A stretch of 64,000 nucleotides of DNA, from positions 992,001 to 1,056,000 of the forward strand of contig CAVQVG010000007.1 of assembly GCA_963717125.1 (NCBI GenBank), in the 5' to 3' direction. The notes beneath the pieces were generated by a model. The model worked only from the letters and a program-made list of their open reading frames with translations, made no database searches and was not told the DNA's origin. Below are positions 50,918 to 59,132 of this stretch, in pieces. Source of the DNA: RYN-230 sp963717125. Its GTDB lineage: Bacteria; Actinomycetota; Actinomycetes; Streptosporangiales; Streptosporangiaceae. The position numbers were made by a program, and so were the translations under genes. Each line of letters begins with the position of its first letter. Position 1 is the stretch's first letter.

Positions 50918-52744
50918 ATGCACGTTGCGGCCAGCACGGGGCGGGTGGTCGCGGGACGCTACCTCCTGCAGCACCCCATCGGCCGTGGCGCGATGGGTAC
51001 CGTCTGGCGAGCCCAGGATTCGCTGCTGGCCCGTGATGTCGCGGTCAAGGAGGTCCGGCTCCGCGGCCCGGCTCCCGACGCCCCCGGATCCCCGGGCGGC
51101 GGCCCGGTCACCGAGGAGACCCGGGTTCTGTACGAGCGCACCTTGCGTGAGGCGCGCACCGCGGCGCGGCTGAACCACCCCGCGGTGATCACCGTCTTCG
51201 ACGTGATCGAGGAGTCGGACGGCTGCCCGTGGATCGTGATGGAGCTGATCCAGGGCCGCTCGCTGGAGCAGATCGTGGCCGAGGACGGCCCGCTGCTCCC
51301 GCGGCAGGCCGCCAACCTGGGCGGCCGCCTGCTCAGCGCGCTGCGCTGCGCGCACGCGGCCGGCATCCTGCATCGTGACGTCAAGCCGAGCAACGTGCTG
51401 CTCGGCGCGGACGGCCGGGCCGTGCTGACCGACTTCGGCATCGCCACCCTGGAAGGCGACACCGGGCTCACCCAGGCCGGGATGGTCATGGGCACGCCCG
51501 GGTTCACCGCGCCGGAACGGGTCCGCGGCGAGGCGGCCAGCCCGGCGTCCGACCTGTGGTCGCTGGGCGCCACCCTGTTCGCGGCCGTGGAGGGGCACGG
51601 GCCGTTCGACGACCGGCCGACCTCCCTGGCCATCCTGGCCGCGATCGCCAACGAGGACCCGCCCCGGCCCCGGCTGGCCGGGGCGCTGCGCCCGGCCATC
51701 GAGGCGCTGCTGCGCCGGGATCCGTGGGCCCGGCCGGACGCGGCCACCGCGGCCCGGATGCTGGCCGCGGCGGAGGATGACCGCGCCCCGGCCGAACCGG
51801 CGCCGCTCGGCGCGCCGGATGACGCGGCCACCCGCCCGGCGCCGTTGAATTCCGGCCTGGACCAGCCCGAGCCGCACGTGCTCAGCCCGGCTGATGAGCC
51901 GGCCGGGACGCTGGCCGCCGCCGCGCAGCCCTGGGCGGCCGGGGAACGGAGCTGGCCGGACGGCGAACGCTGGCCGGACGGCGAACGCTGGGGAGCCGAC
52001 AGGGCGCCGGGCTGGGCCGGTACGACGCCGGACATGCCCGGCGGGCGGGCGGCCGGGCGGCACGGCGCGGCCGGGCCGGGCTTCTCCGTCCAGCTGCCCG
52101 CGGGCCTGCGCGACTGGCTGGCCAGCACGCCGCGCTGGCTGCTGGCCACGCTGGCCGGCCTGCTCATCGTGGCGGCCGGCCTGCTGGGCGGGCTGGCTTT
52201 CGCCGGCGGCGGCGGCACGGCGGGCGCGGCCGCGGGCAGCTCGCCCAGCAGCCCGGCGAACAGCGCCGCGCAGGCGGGGCGGTACCGCTGGTACACCGTG
52301 GCGGGCACCGCGACCAGCGCCGGGTTCACCCTCCGGCTGCCGGCTGGCTGGCAAGCTACCCAGCACGGCCGCAGCACCTACTTTCTCAGCCCGGACCGGA
52401 CCGTATCCGTCGTGGTCTACCCGGTGCCGGTGGACGCCGCCGGGCTGCTGGCCGAAGCGCAGGTGCTCCGGGTGACCGAGGCTAAGGAGCATGCCTTCCC
52501 CGGCTACCAGGGGTCGCCGACCGCGGCGCATCCGGTCCGCTTCGCCAGCGGCACCGGGATCAGCTGGGCGTTCCCCTGGCAGCCACCGCAGCGCAGCCGC
52601 CGCGAGGTGGTGGAGACGTTGCTGCACCCGGTCGGCGCAGGCGCGCTGCAGCGGTTCGTGATCCAGGAGATCGCGCCCGCCACGGACCGCGCCGCCGAGC
52701 CCGCGTTCGCGTCCGCGCTCCGCACGTTCCGCCTCCAGCCCTGA
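50918..52744 (+). CDS. PknB-type Ser/Thr protein kinase with extracytoplasmic C-terminal domain
   Basis: The 608-residue protein has a kinase domain at about 15-285: GRGAMGTVWRA, VAVKEV (Lys), HRDVKPSN, DFGIATLEG, TPGFTAPERVRG and SDLWSLGATL. All catalytic residues are present. A Pro/Ala/Trp-rich juxtamembrane stretch contains a short repeat WPDGERWPDGERW (18-bp unit at about 51955-51990). One membrane helix follows (LLATLAGLLIVAAGLLGGLA), then an external beta domain starting YRWYTVAGTATSAGFTLRLP. No PASTA repeats. ATG 50918 is the most plausible start. It may sense an envelope signal. Confidence 0.9.
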   Translation: MHVAASTGRVVAGRYLLQHPIGRGAMGTVWRAQDSLLARDVAVKEVRLRGPAPDAPGSPGGGPVTEETRVLYERTLREARTAARLNHPAVITVFDVIEESDGCPWIVMELIQGRSLEQIVAEDGPLLPRQAANLGGRLLSALRCAHAAGILHRDVKPSNVLLGADGRAVLTDFGIATLEGDTGLTQAGMVMGTPGFTAPERVRGEAASPASDLWSLGATLFAAVEGHGPFDDRPTSLAILAAIANEDPPRPRLAGALRPAIEALLRRDPWARPDAATAARMLAAAEDDRAPAEPAPLGAPDDAATRPAPLNSGLDQPEPHVLSPADEPAGTLAAAAQPWAAGERSWPDGERWPDGERWGADRAPGWAGTTPDMPGGRAAGRHGAAGPGFSVQLPAGLRDWLASTPRWLLATLAGLLIVAAGLLGGLAFAGGGGTAGAAAGSSPSSPANSAAQAGRYRWYTVAGTATSAGFTLRLPAGWQATQHGRSTYFLSPDRTVSVVVYPVPVDAAGLLAEAQVLRVTEAKEHAFPGYQGSPTAAHPVRFASGTGISWAFPWQPPQRSRREVVETLLHPVGAGALQRFVIQEIAPATDRAAEPAFASALRTFRLQP

Positions 52745-52765
52745 CCCGGCTTGTCCCGGACGCCA

Positions 52766-52801
52766 CCTGGCGGCCTCCCCGGTATGGGGCAGGCCGCCAG
52801 G
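52766..52801. terminator. Bidirectional hairpin between kinase and transglycosylase genes
   Basis: CCTGGCGGCCT (52766-52776) pairs with AGGCCGCCAGG (52791-52801), continued by CCCC/GGGG inside. It lies between the convergent kinase and transglycosylase genes, 22 and 19 bases from their stops. Confidence 0.8.
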
Positions 52802-52819
52802 ACTGGGCGGGACAGCCGG

Positions 52820-53509
52820 TCAGTAGCCGACGTAGGAACCGCCCTGGCGCACCGCCACCACGCCGGGGATGTTGTTCATCGAGCCGTACCGGCTGATCGC
52901 GTAGCGGAAGGCCGCGATCATGTTGTCCACCGGGTCCCAGATGTCGCCGTACCCGGGCAGCGCGTACGCGTGGAACGTCGGGCCGATGACCTGCGCGATG
53001 CCCTCGGACGGGTGCCCCTGGGCGGCGTTGATGTCCCAGCCGTTGTAGGCGTGCGGGTTCCCGCCCGACTCGTGCTCGACCACGATGTACGCGGCGTTGG
53101 TGCTGAGCTGGCCGCGTGCGGCGCCGTGCCGTTCCAGCACCCCCTCGACATGGCAGATCCACCAGTGCAGGGTCGAGTCCGCGCAGGCCCGGGCGGGCCT
53201 GGCGGGCGCGGGCCGGCCGCGCCCGTGGTGGGCCGGGGCCGGGTGCTGGCTGGACCGGCGGCTGTGGGTGCCGCGCACCGCGCCGGCCAGCTTGTCGCCG
53301 AAGTCCAGCCGCAGGCTGCCCGCTGGCTTCCGGTGCGCGGCCGGCCCGTGCTGGCGGCCCGGCCCGTGCTGGATGCGGCTGACGGCCGGACGGCCGCCCG
53401 CGGCCGCGACACCGCCGCTGACCAGGACCGCGACCGCGGCGACCGCACCGGTCACGGCCAGGGTGAGACGTGATGATTTCGATTGCAGGGATGTCCTGGG
53501 GATGGACAC
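52820..53509 (-). CDS. Secreted lysozyme-fold transglycosylase (SLT type)
   Basis: GTG 53509 gives a 229-residue protein with a signal peptide or anchor (RLTLAVTGAVAAVAVLVSGGVAAAGG). A His/Arg/Gly-rich linker follows. The C-terminal 100 residues form a lysozyme-like domain: AYIVVEHESGGNPHAYNGWD with the catalytic Glu (EHESGG), GHPSEGIAQVIGPTFHAYAL, and the end NNIPGVVAVRQGGSYVGY. A cysteine pair near ACADSTLHWWICH may form a disulfide. Two CRP-like palindromes lie in the 320 bases upstream. Confidence 0.85.
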   Translation of the reverse strand: MSIPRTSLQSKSSRLTLAVTGAVAAVAVLVSGGVAAAGGRPAVSRIQHGPGRQHGPAAHRKPAGSLRLDFGDKLAGAVRGTHSRRSSQHPAPAHHGRGRPAPARPARACADSTLHWWICHVEGVLERHGAARGQLSTNAAYIVVEHESGGNPHAYNGWDINAAQGHPSEGIAQVIGPTFHAYALPGYGDIWDPVDNMIAAFRYAISRYGSMNNIPGVVAVRQGGSYVGY

Positions 53510-53727
53510 GTTGTGCTTTCTCTCGGGCGCGAGATACGCGCTCGCTTCCACCCGGGGGCACTGCGGGTCACAGGGGGTTGTGACCAGGCAGGGGCGCGCC
53601 GATGTGCCGCGGGTCAGGGCGGCGGGCTGCTGGGGTTGTCAGCCCATCGGGGACACCTGGGTGCTTCCGGACATCAACCATGCCCAATACGGACAATTAG
53701 TTCTGCCCGAAACCCGCGAATCGAAGC

Positions 53728-53743
53728 TGTGACCTGGTTCACG
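53728..53743 (-). promoter_or_regulatory. CRP-like binding site
   Basis: TGTGACCTGGTTCACG on the plus strand fits the actinobacterial CRP pattern TGTGA-N6-TCACR, including the central T of the M. tuberculosis Rv3676 consensus. It lies about 220 bases upstream of the transglycosylase start. Confidence 0.5.
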
Positions 53744-53829
53744 TACCACGATGCTTGACTCGAATCAGAGTTCGATTTATCGCTGCTAGCGCCAGCTTTG
53801 TGAATAAACGCGGTAGGCTGAACAAGTCA

Positions 53830-53845
53830 TGTGAAACACATCACA
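53830..53845 (-). promoter_or_regulatory. CRP-like binding site, perfect palindrome arms
   Basis: TGTGAAACACATCACA matches TGTGA-N6-TCACA exactly, the consensus of CRP proteins. It lies about 320 bases upstream of the transglycosylase gene and in a lower-GC patch. Confidence 0.55.
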
Positions 53846-53905
53846 ATTTAACAGTGCGCACAGGTCCTCTCACCCAGAGAAGTGGAATTAGGACCAACGA
53901 AGAAG

Positions 53906-53938
53906 AACCCGGTCGCCCCGAAACGGGGCAGCCGGGTT
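53906..53938 (-). terminator. Terminator of the 54028-54729 gene
   Basis: AACCCGG (53906-53912) pairs with CCGGGTT (53932-53938), with an inner stem GCCCC/GGGGC (53915-53919, 53925-53929). On the minus strand it is followed by CTTCTTCGTT, a weak U-rich tail. Confidence 0.7.
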
Positions 53939-54027
53939 CGAAAGGTGGTGACCCAGTAACACCAGGTTACCAACGAGTAGCCGCGATTAGTGAAATGAAA
54001 TCAGCCGCCGTGGTGACACGACGTAGT

Positions 54028-54729
54028 TTAGTAGTAGCCGTGCGCCTGCCAGAACGACCACGCGTTGCACGGATTGCCGTACGTGGACTGGATATAACCG
54101 AGGCCCCAGACGATCTGCGTTTTGGGGTCCGTCAGATAGTCGGCCCCGGCGCTGGCCATCTTGCTGGCCGGCAGGGCCTGCGGAATCCCGTACGCCCCGC
54201 TCGCGTTCTCCGCCTGATAGTTCCAGCCGCTTTCCCGGGTCCAGATGTTGTTCAGGCAGCTGAAATACGTGCTGGGACTCCAGCCGTAGGAGGACAGCAA
54301 ATCGTAGGCGGTGCGCTGCGCGGTACCCGGGTCAGGGGCCGGCAGGGTGACCGTAGGAGTGCCGCCGCCCGTGGAGTTGCTGCTGCCCCCGGCGGCGTCC
54401 TGTAGCGGCTGAGCTGCGACTTTCGGGGCCCCGATGAGGTGCACCGAGTGCGTGGCCGCGGACAGGACGATCATCTGCTGGCGCTGCTCCTCGAGCACCG
54501 CCATGGCCTGACTGCTGGACACGGCCGCGGCGGCGATAGCCGCGCCCGTATCCGGCGTCGTGCCGGGACGGAAAACCACGATGTAGCCTGCGATCGCGAT
54601 GCCCGCTACCGCGGTAACCGCGGTAGCCGCCATTGGCAACAAAACGCCATTACGGCGTGCCGCCCGTCGTTTTCCGGGGCTTCGCCTCCGGTGCTCTGAC
54701 AAGGCTGTCCTTCCGTCGGCCGAACTCAT
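54028..54729 (-). CDS. Membrane-anchored lysozyme-like transglycosylase
   Basis: The 233-residue protein starts at ATG 54729. A basic start (RRRSPGKRRAARR) precedes one membrane helix (ATAVTAVAGIAIAGYIVVF), a helical Ala/Ser stretch and a Gly/Ser/Pro linker. The C-terminal domain includes STYFSCLNNIWTRESGWNYQ, with catalytic Glu in TRESGW, ASGAYGIPQALPASKM and IVWGLGYIQSTYGNPCNAW. This matches small actinobacterial lytic transglycosylases with one disulfide. It differs from the 52820 product outside the fold. Confidence 0.85.
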   Translation of the reverse strand: MSSADGRTALSEHRRRSPGKRRAARRNGVLLPMAATAVTAVAGIAIAGYIVVFRPGTTPDTGAAIAAAAVSSSQAMAVLEEQRQQMIVLSAATHSVHLIGAPKVAAQPLQDAAGGSSNSTGGGTPTVTLPAPDPGTAQRTAYDLLSSYGWSPSTYFSCLNNIWTRESGWNYQAENASGAYGIPQALPASKMASAGADYLTDPKTQIVWGLGYIQSTYGNPCNAWSFWQAHGYY

Positions 54730-54932
54730 GAGCGGGATGCTCAGGAGCGGACCGCTGCGCCACGCGGCAGCGCATGGTCCCGCACTCCTGCCAATACCGG
54801 CCGCAGAAACTCAATCGCCCTGGAACCGCTTGACCGTAAGGCCTTGGACCATCGGCGCTACCTTGCCAGAGACGAGGGAGGGGTCTGCAACCACTTCTGC
54901 TGAAAAAGTTGTGTCGGCAGAGCAACCAGCGC

Positions 54933-54948
54933 TGTGGGCTAGATCACA
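54933..54948 (-). promoter_or_regulatory. CRP-like site upstream of transglycosylase 2
   Basis: TGTGGGCTAGATCACA differs from TGTGA-N6-TCACA at one position. It is about 204 bases upstream of the 54729 start. The rest of 54730-55174 shows no gene; it is the leader of this gene and the 3' flank of the 55175 gene. Confidence 0.4.
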
Positions 54949-55174
54949 AATGCACAACACGTACCGTCACAATTACCAGCTGTAAGGGACGGGCAAGCTG
55001 TGGTCACTGCCTTCGGCACGCCATACCGTGACGACACGCTGGTGGCGCACGAAAACACACCTCCGCAGCCCGTTTGTCCCCGGGGAAGATCCGGCGGCCC
55101 GGCGGTCCCCGCCACGCCGGGCCGGCCCGGCTGACGGCCGGTCCCGCCCGGCTGCGCTGCGCGGTCAGCACGGG

Positions 55175-55648
55175 TCACACGCCCATCGGGGCCGCGGCCG
55201 CGCCCGAGGTCTGCGCCTGGCCCTGGCAGGGGGCCCGGGCGGCGGCTGGATTGGCCGCTCCGGCCGTCCCAGCGGCGCCGGTGACGATCGGCCGGGTGGC
55301 GTTGCTGGCGGCGGCAGGGGCCGTAGTAGCGCCGGGCCCGATGAGCACGCAACTCATGTTGGTCGCCGCCGTAGCCGGGGTAGCCGCCATCGTCGGCGCC
55401 GGGGTGGCGCTGGGACCAGCCGCCGGGGTGGCGCTGGGGCTGGCCGCCGGGGCCGAGGTGGCGGGTGACGCCGGCGTCGAGTTGGCCGCCCCCTGGCCGG
55501 TGTTCGACAGATGGAGCTCCGCGTTCTTCTCGCTGACCAGCCGGATGCCCACGATCAGGCCGACCGCCATCGTGACGATCAAGGGAACCGCGATCAGCAT
55601 GATCCGGTTCCTCGGGATCCGGTCCCCGGACCAACCGCTGTTGCGCAT
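55175..55648 (-). CDS. Small membrane-anchored Ala/Pro/Thr-rich protein with TNMxC motif
   Basis: This 157-residue protein follows GGAGG by seven bases at ATG 55648. A basic start precedes one helix (IMLIAVPLIVTMAVGLIVGI), a long Ala/Pro/Ser/Thr-rich stretch, and then ATNMSCVLIGPGATTAPAAA. It ends with PCQGQAQTSGAAAAPMGV. The TNMSC motif recurs as TNMNC in the large neighbour at 56976-58733, placed after a similar Ala/Thr-rich stretch, so the two share an unnamed extracytoplasmic module. No known family. Confidence 0.7.
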   Translation of the reverse strand: MRNSGWSGDRIPRNRIMLIAVPLIVTMAVGLIVGIRLVSEKNAELHLSNTGQGAANSTPASPATSAPAASPSATPAAGPSATPAPTMAATPATAATNMSCVLIGPGATTAPAAASNATRPIVTGAAGTAGAANPAAARAPCQGQAQTSGAAAAPMGV

Positions 55649-55941
55649 GACGTCACCTCCAACGCGGCCGATGGACGCACTCGGACGGTTACGTTAGTCC
55701 GCAATCCGGGCGCTAGTGGCGAAATAGCAAAATAACTGGCGTTAGCTGTGCTAATTCGCGTCGTAGCCAGGCCGTACTAAATATTGCGTAATTCTTACGT
55801 CGCAGGTAAAAGGCTCGGACTGAAACGTTCAGTAACGATCAGCGATGCCTGCCTGACCGGGCGGAGCGGGAACCGGATGGCCCGTAACCACCTACCCGGG
55901 GCCGCAACGCCCCAGGTCACCGTCGTCCGGCCGGGCCGCAC
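55649..55941. promoter_or_regulatory. AT-richer upstream region of the 55175-55648 gene
   Basis: The stretch 55720-55810 is clearly lower in GC than its surroundings and contains CGTAATTCTTACG (perfect 5-base arms, near 55786-55798). It is the only visible promoter region for the small anchored protein gene. No gene is seen. Confidence 0.4.
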
Positions 55942-55980
55942 CGGTCGGCAGCACCGGTGCAGGACCGGTGCTGCCGACCG
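55942..55980 (-). terminator. 17-bp perfect hairpin terminator
   Basis: CGGTCGGCAGCACCGGT (55942-55958) and its exact complement (55964-55980) enclose the five-base loop GCAGG. It lies 36 bases beyond the stop of the 56016-56879 gene. No U-run. Confidence 0.8.
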
Positions 55981-56015
55981 ATACCGGATCCTTTTCCGGC
56001 CCGATCACGGTGCGA

Positions 56016-56879
56016 TCACTGGGCTCGGTGCGCGGCCCGCGACTGGAGTTCCTTAGCCACCGCCAGGGCCCGGTTGACCGGGATGGCGAAACCCTTTGCG
56101 TGCAGGCCGCTGCCCGCGCCGCCGACGTCGATCCCGACCACCTGGCCGGACAGGTTGACCAGCGGGCCGCCCGTTTCCTGGCCGGGCAGCACTTGCAGGC
56201 TCGACTCGAGCAATCCGGTCAGCTGACGGCCGGCCACGGTACTGGCAGCGTGGTGACTGTCCAGGTTGCCCAGGTCGAGAGTGATGGTCCGGGCGAGGCC
56301 AGCGCTGCCCAGCGCGGTGACCGCGTCGCCGACCGCGAAATACCGCGAGTTCCCCACCGCGACGGGCTTGAACGAGGTGGACGCGCCGTCGATCTGGATC
56401 AGGGCTAGATCGTCGGCCGCGCTGGCGCCGAGAACCCGGGCGGCGAACGGCCGGCCGGACAGCACGGTGCGCACCGACAGCTTGCCCCCGCCACTGACGA
56501 CCTGGTCACTGGTCAGCACCAGGCCCGAGGGGGTAAGGATGATGCCCACCCCGCCCGGCTGCCCATTGGCCGACAGGACGTGCACCAGCCCGGGCGCTAC
56601 CGATTCCAGCAGGTTCGCCTGGTTGTCCGCCCCGGTCCCGTTGTCGTCCTCGACGAAGAACTTGTTCTTCGACGGCGGGCTGGGGATCACCGACGAGGCC
56701 GAGGCCGGCCCGGACAGCCCGCCGACCGCGGCGAACATGCCGAACGCGACCAGCGCGACGGCGGCCGCCGCCCCGATCCCGGCCGCCAGCCTGCGCCGCC
56801 GCTGCCACCAGCCTTCACCCGGCTCCGTCCCGGGTTCGCCGGGCTGGGGCTGACCCTGTTCGCCGCTGCCGTCCCGCAT
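56016..56879 (-). CDS. HtrA/DegP-like trypsin-fold protein with lost catalytic residues (pseudoprotease)
   Basis: The 287-residue protein starts at ATG 56879 after AGGGAGCG. It has a cytoplasmic start, one membrane helix (AAGIGAAAAVALVAFGMFAAVGG) and an external trypsin-like domain. The fold landmarks are clear: GIILTPSGLVLTSDQVV, ASAADDLALIQIDG, VGDAVTALGSAG and VLPGQETGGPLVNLSGQVVGID. The His expected in LTNxHVV is Gln (SDQVV), and the Ser of GNSGGP is Thr (ETGGP); only the Asp of DLAL remains. It should not cleave peptides and may act as a scaffold or sensor. No PDZ domain. Confidence 0.82.
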   Translation of the reverse strand: MRDGSGEQGQPQPGEPGTEPGEGWWQRRRRLAAGIGAAAAVALVAFGMFAAVGGLSGPASASSVIPSPPSKNKFFVEDDNGTGADNQANLLESVAPGLVHVLSANGQPGGVGIILTPSGLVLTSDQVVSGGGKLSVRTVLSGRPFAARVLGASAADDLALIQIDGASTSFKPVAVGNSRYFAVGDAVTALGSAGLARTITLDLGNLDSHHAASTVAGRQLTGLLESSLQVLPGQETGGPLVNLSGQVVGIDVGGAGSGLHAKGFAIPVNRALAVAKELQSRAAHRAQ

Positions 56880-56903
56880 GTCGCGCTCCCTGGGAAATGA
56901 GGA

Positions 56904-56943
56904 GGTGCGGTGGCCCCCAGTTGTTCCTGGAGGCCACCGCACC
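56904..56943 (-). terminator. Terminator of the large secreted protein gene
   Basis: GGTGCGGTGGCC (56904-56915) pairs exactly with GGCCACCGCACC (56932-56943), with an inner CCAG/CTGG stem. It is 33 bases beyond the stop of the 56976-58733 gene. Confidence 0.85.
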
Positions 56944-56975
56944 CGGGGGATTACCCGATTACTGCGCGGACTTCG

Positions 56976-58733
56976 TTACTGGCCAGACGGGTTGTCCAGG
57001 TGGCGCTGGCCGGTACCCGGACCGCTACCGCCACGCCCGACCCGGTGCCGGGCCGGCGGCATCGCGGTGCCGGTCGTCCCAGTCCCAGCGCCCGTCGTGG
57101 CGGCGGTCGCCGTCTGCTGGGCGGTGTTGAACGTTGCGGCGATCGCCACAGCGTTCCCATCGAGGGTGACCGTCACCGGGTTCGTCAGCCCGAAGTTCTG
57201 GCAGTTGAGGTTGGTGAAGGACATGTTCAGCCGGTTGGCCAGGAAGGTCAGCAGGTTGTTCCCCACCGCGGGCACCGGCGAGGTGCCCGTGGCCAGCAGC
57301 GCCTGGTTGGCGTTCAGGAACGGGGTCTGGATGTTGACCATGTTCTGGCAGTAGTTGGCCGGGCTGTCCGCGGCGTCCGTCGCCGCCGAAACCGGGGCCT
57401 GGCCGACCTCGGACCGGTACAGGTTGGTCTTGGTCACGCTGAACGCGTTGTTGACCAGGGTCATCTCGTCGTTCTCCGGGACGAGGGCAATGGGTGCCGT
57501 CTGGTTCTTGGCCGCGGACAACTCGTTCAGCGCCTGCGAGGTGCTCGCCGTCCCGCCCATGGTCAGGTCGGGCGCGGTGAACGAGGTGCAGCCGAGCGTC
57601 GGGTCCAGGAAGTCGGAGATCAGCGCGTTGTCACTGCCGTTGACCAGCTTGGTGGCGTTGGGGATCGCGGCCGCGTTGGCCGCGTTCATCTGCGCGGTCT
57701 GGCCATTGCCGTTGAGCAGATAGATCGACGTGACGTTGTCGCTCTGGTCCTGGTCGATCATGTTGAAGTTGCGCACGGTCGGGCAGGCCACGCCAGCGGC
57801 CTTGGTTGCCGTACCGGTGGCCGGCACCGTGAGCGTGCCAGCCGCCTCGGCGCGGAACGCGGCCTGGAAGAACCGCGTGCCGTTGCAGAACGAGACCTGG
57901 CCGAACACCGAGCCGTTGAGGCCGTTGACGCAGCGGCCCTGGGCCAGCGCGTTCGCGGTCGCCCCGACCTGGGTCAGGTCGGTGCCGTTGAAGCCGACGT
58001 CGATGGTGACGATGGCACGAGCCGGCAGGGTGGGCACCACGGGCGCCGCCGCCGGGGTCGTGCCCTGGGTGATCACCAGCGGCTCGTACACCGACAGCGC
58101 GCCGGTGGCCGGGTTCAGGATGGTCGCCTGCACGAACGCTCCGAGCGCGGCCGCGTTGGCCATGTTGCAGCCGGACGCCGCCGGGGTCATCCCGTTCGGC
58201 CCGGTGAGCTGCCACGGCGTGGCCAGGCCCTGCGCGCTGAGCGGGTTGGCCGGCACGATGATGTTGCAGTTCATGTTGGTGGTGGCGGCGGCTGCGGCAG
58301 CCGTCGGGCTGGCCGTCGCGGACGCCGTGGTGCACGGCGTGGCCGCGGCCGTCGCCGCCGTCGTCGCAGCAGTGGTAGCCGCAGCCGTGGCGGCCGCGGT
58401 TGAGGCGGCGGTCGGGGCGGCGGCGGTCGGCGCGGTCACGGCCCCAGTCGGGGTCGGCGCCGCGGTTGGCGCGGCCGCGGCAGCGGTCGCGGCGGCGGTG
58501 GCAGCGGTCGCAGCCGCAGCGGTCCCGGCTGCGGTGCTGGCCGCCGACGGCGTGGCGCAGGCAGCTACGTTGGCGCTGTTGCTGGCGCTGAACACACTGC
58601 TGACGCCTGGCACCAGCAGCGCCACGCCGACCCCGGCCACCACGGCAACGACTCCGCCAATCGCGAGGAGCCGCGTCCGTGACCGCGGCTCGAACTCGCG
58701 ATCATGGTTAAAGACTCTACTTCGGTATGACAC
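56976..58733 (-). CDS. Large membrane-anchored extracytoplasmic protein, unknown function
   Basis: This is a 585-residue protein from GTG 58733 (AAGGGA upstream; ATG 58778 is an alternative). A basic start (NHDREFEPRSRTR) precedes one helix (LLAIGGVVAVVAGVGVALLVP), then about 110 residues of Ala/Thr/Pro. A globular part of 400 residues begins at TNMNCNIIVPANPLSAQG. It contains eight or so cysteines (GCNMANA, GRCVNG, FCNGT, ACPT, GCTS, YCQNM, NCQNF), probably disulfide-bonded. Its short neighbour 55175-55648 shares the TNMxC entry motif. I recognise no family. Confidence 0.8.
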   Translation of the reverse strand: MSYRSRVFNHDREFEPRSRTRLLAIGGVVAVVAGVGVALLVPGVSSVFSASNSANVAACATPSAASTAAGTAAAATAATAAATAAAAAPTAAPTPTGAVTAPTAAAPTAASTAAATAAATTAATTAATAAATPCTTASATASPTAAAAAATTNMNCNIIVPANPLSAQGLATPWQLTGPNGMTPAASGCNMANAAALGAFVQATILNPATGALSVYEPLVITQGTTPAAAPVVPTLPARAIVTIDVGFNGTDLTQVGATANALAQGRCVNGLNGSVFGQVSFCNGTRFFQAAFRAEAAGTLTVPATGTATKAAGVACPTVRNFNMIDQDQSDNVTSIYLLNGNGQTAQMNAANAAAIPNATKLVNGSDNALISDFLDPTLGCTSFTAPDLTMGGTASTSQALNELSAAKNQTAPIALVPENDEMTLVNNAFSVTKTNLYRSEVGQAPVSAATDAADSPANYCQNMVNIQTPFLNANQALLATGTSPVPAVGNNLLTFLANRLNMSFTNLNCQNFGLTNPVTVTLDGNAVAIAATFNTAQQTATAATTGAGTGTTGTAMPPARHRVGRGGSGPGTGQRHLDNPSGQ

Positions 58734-59132
58734 GACACCGTTCCCTTTTAATCGGGTATCGCTCCCGGTGGGTGACATTAGTCCCGCTACAGAGCCGGGT
58801 GCCACTGGAACCAAGATTTTCCGCAGTCGGCCCGTAACCCCAGTTGCGGACGCAAAATCGCCCGCACAGACCGGGGTGTAGGCATGTCTTCGCAGCTCAG
58901 AGGGCGTTAAGCCAAAGAGAGTCGCGGCGCCGGAGGGGGGGAATAGCGGATGTCCGTAATACCATCGTAAGAGCTGGCCGGGAGATAGCCCGGCATCGAT
59001 AAAGCGCAGAAATAGGCGCAACGAGAATGGCAGCCTGGCGCGGCGCGGCGCGCCGCGGAGCCGCCTGCTCCAGCGTTGTGAACACTTCCATACACGTACT
59101 GCGGCGGGGTTCGGTTCACCCCTGACCAGCGA
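58734..59132. other. 399-base region upstream of the large anchored protein gene
   Basis: No gene is supported here. Bases 58734-58800 hold AT-rich stretches suitable for the promoter of the 58733 gene; the rest has no coding character and no strong hairpin that I can see. Confidence 0.4.

Larger units (their letters stand above)
53510..54027. other. 518-base intergenic region: leader of transglycosylase 1 and 3' end of transglycosylase 2
   Basis: I see no gene. It holds two CRP-like sites, a terminator hairpin and an imperfect repeat TCGAACTCTGATTCGAG (on the minus strand near 53757-53775). The first half (53510-53760) would be an unusually long untranslated leader if transcription starts near the CRP sites. 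I looked for c-di-AMP (ydaO) riboswitch core motifs, which precede related wall-hydrolase genes in streptomycetes, and could not match them. Confidence 0.5.

Noticed and set aside
53510..53830. c-di-AMP (ydaO) riboswitch in the leader of transglycosylase 1
   Set aside because: The position would fit, but I could not match the conserved core motifs, so it is not called.
53931..53952. GGGTTCGAAA sequence resembling a tRNA T-loop
   Set aside because: It is one arm of a terminator hairpin; no acceptor, D or anticodon arms surround it.
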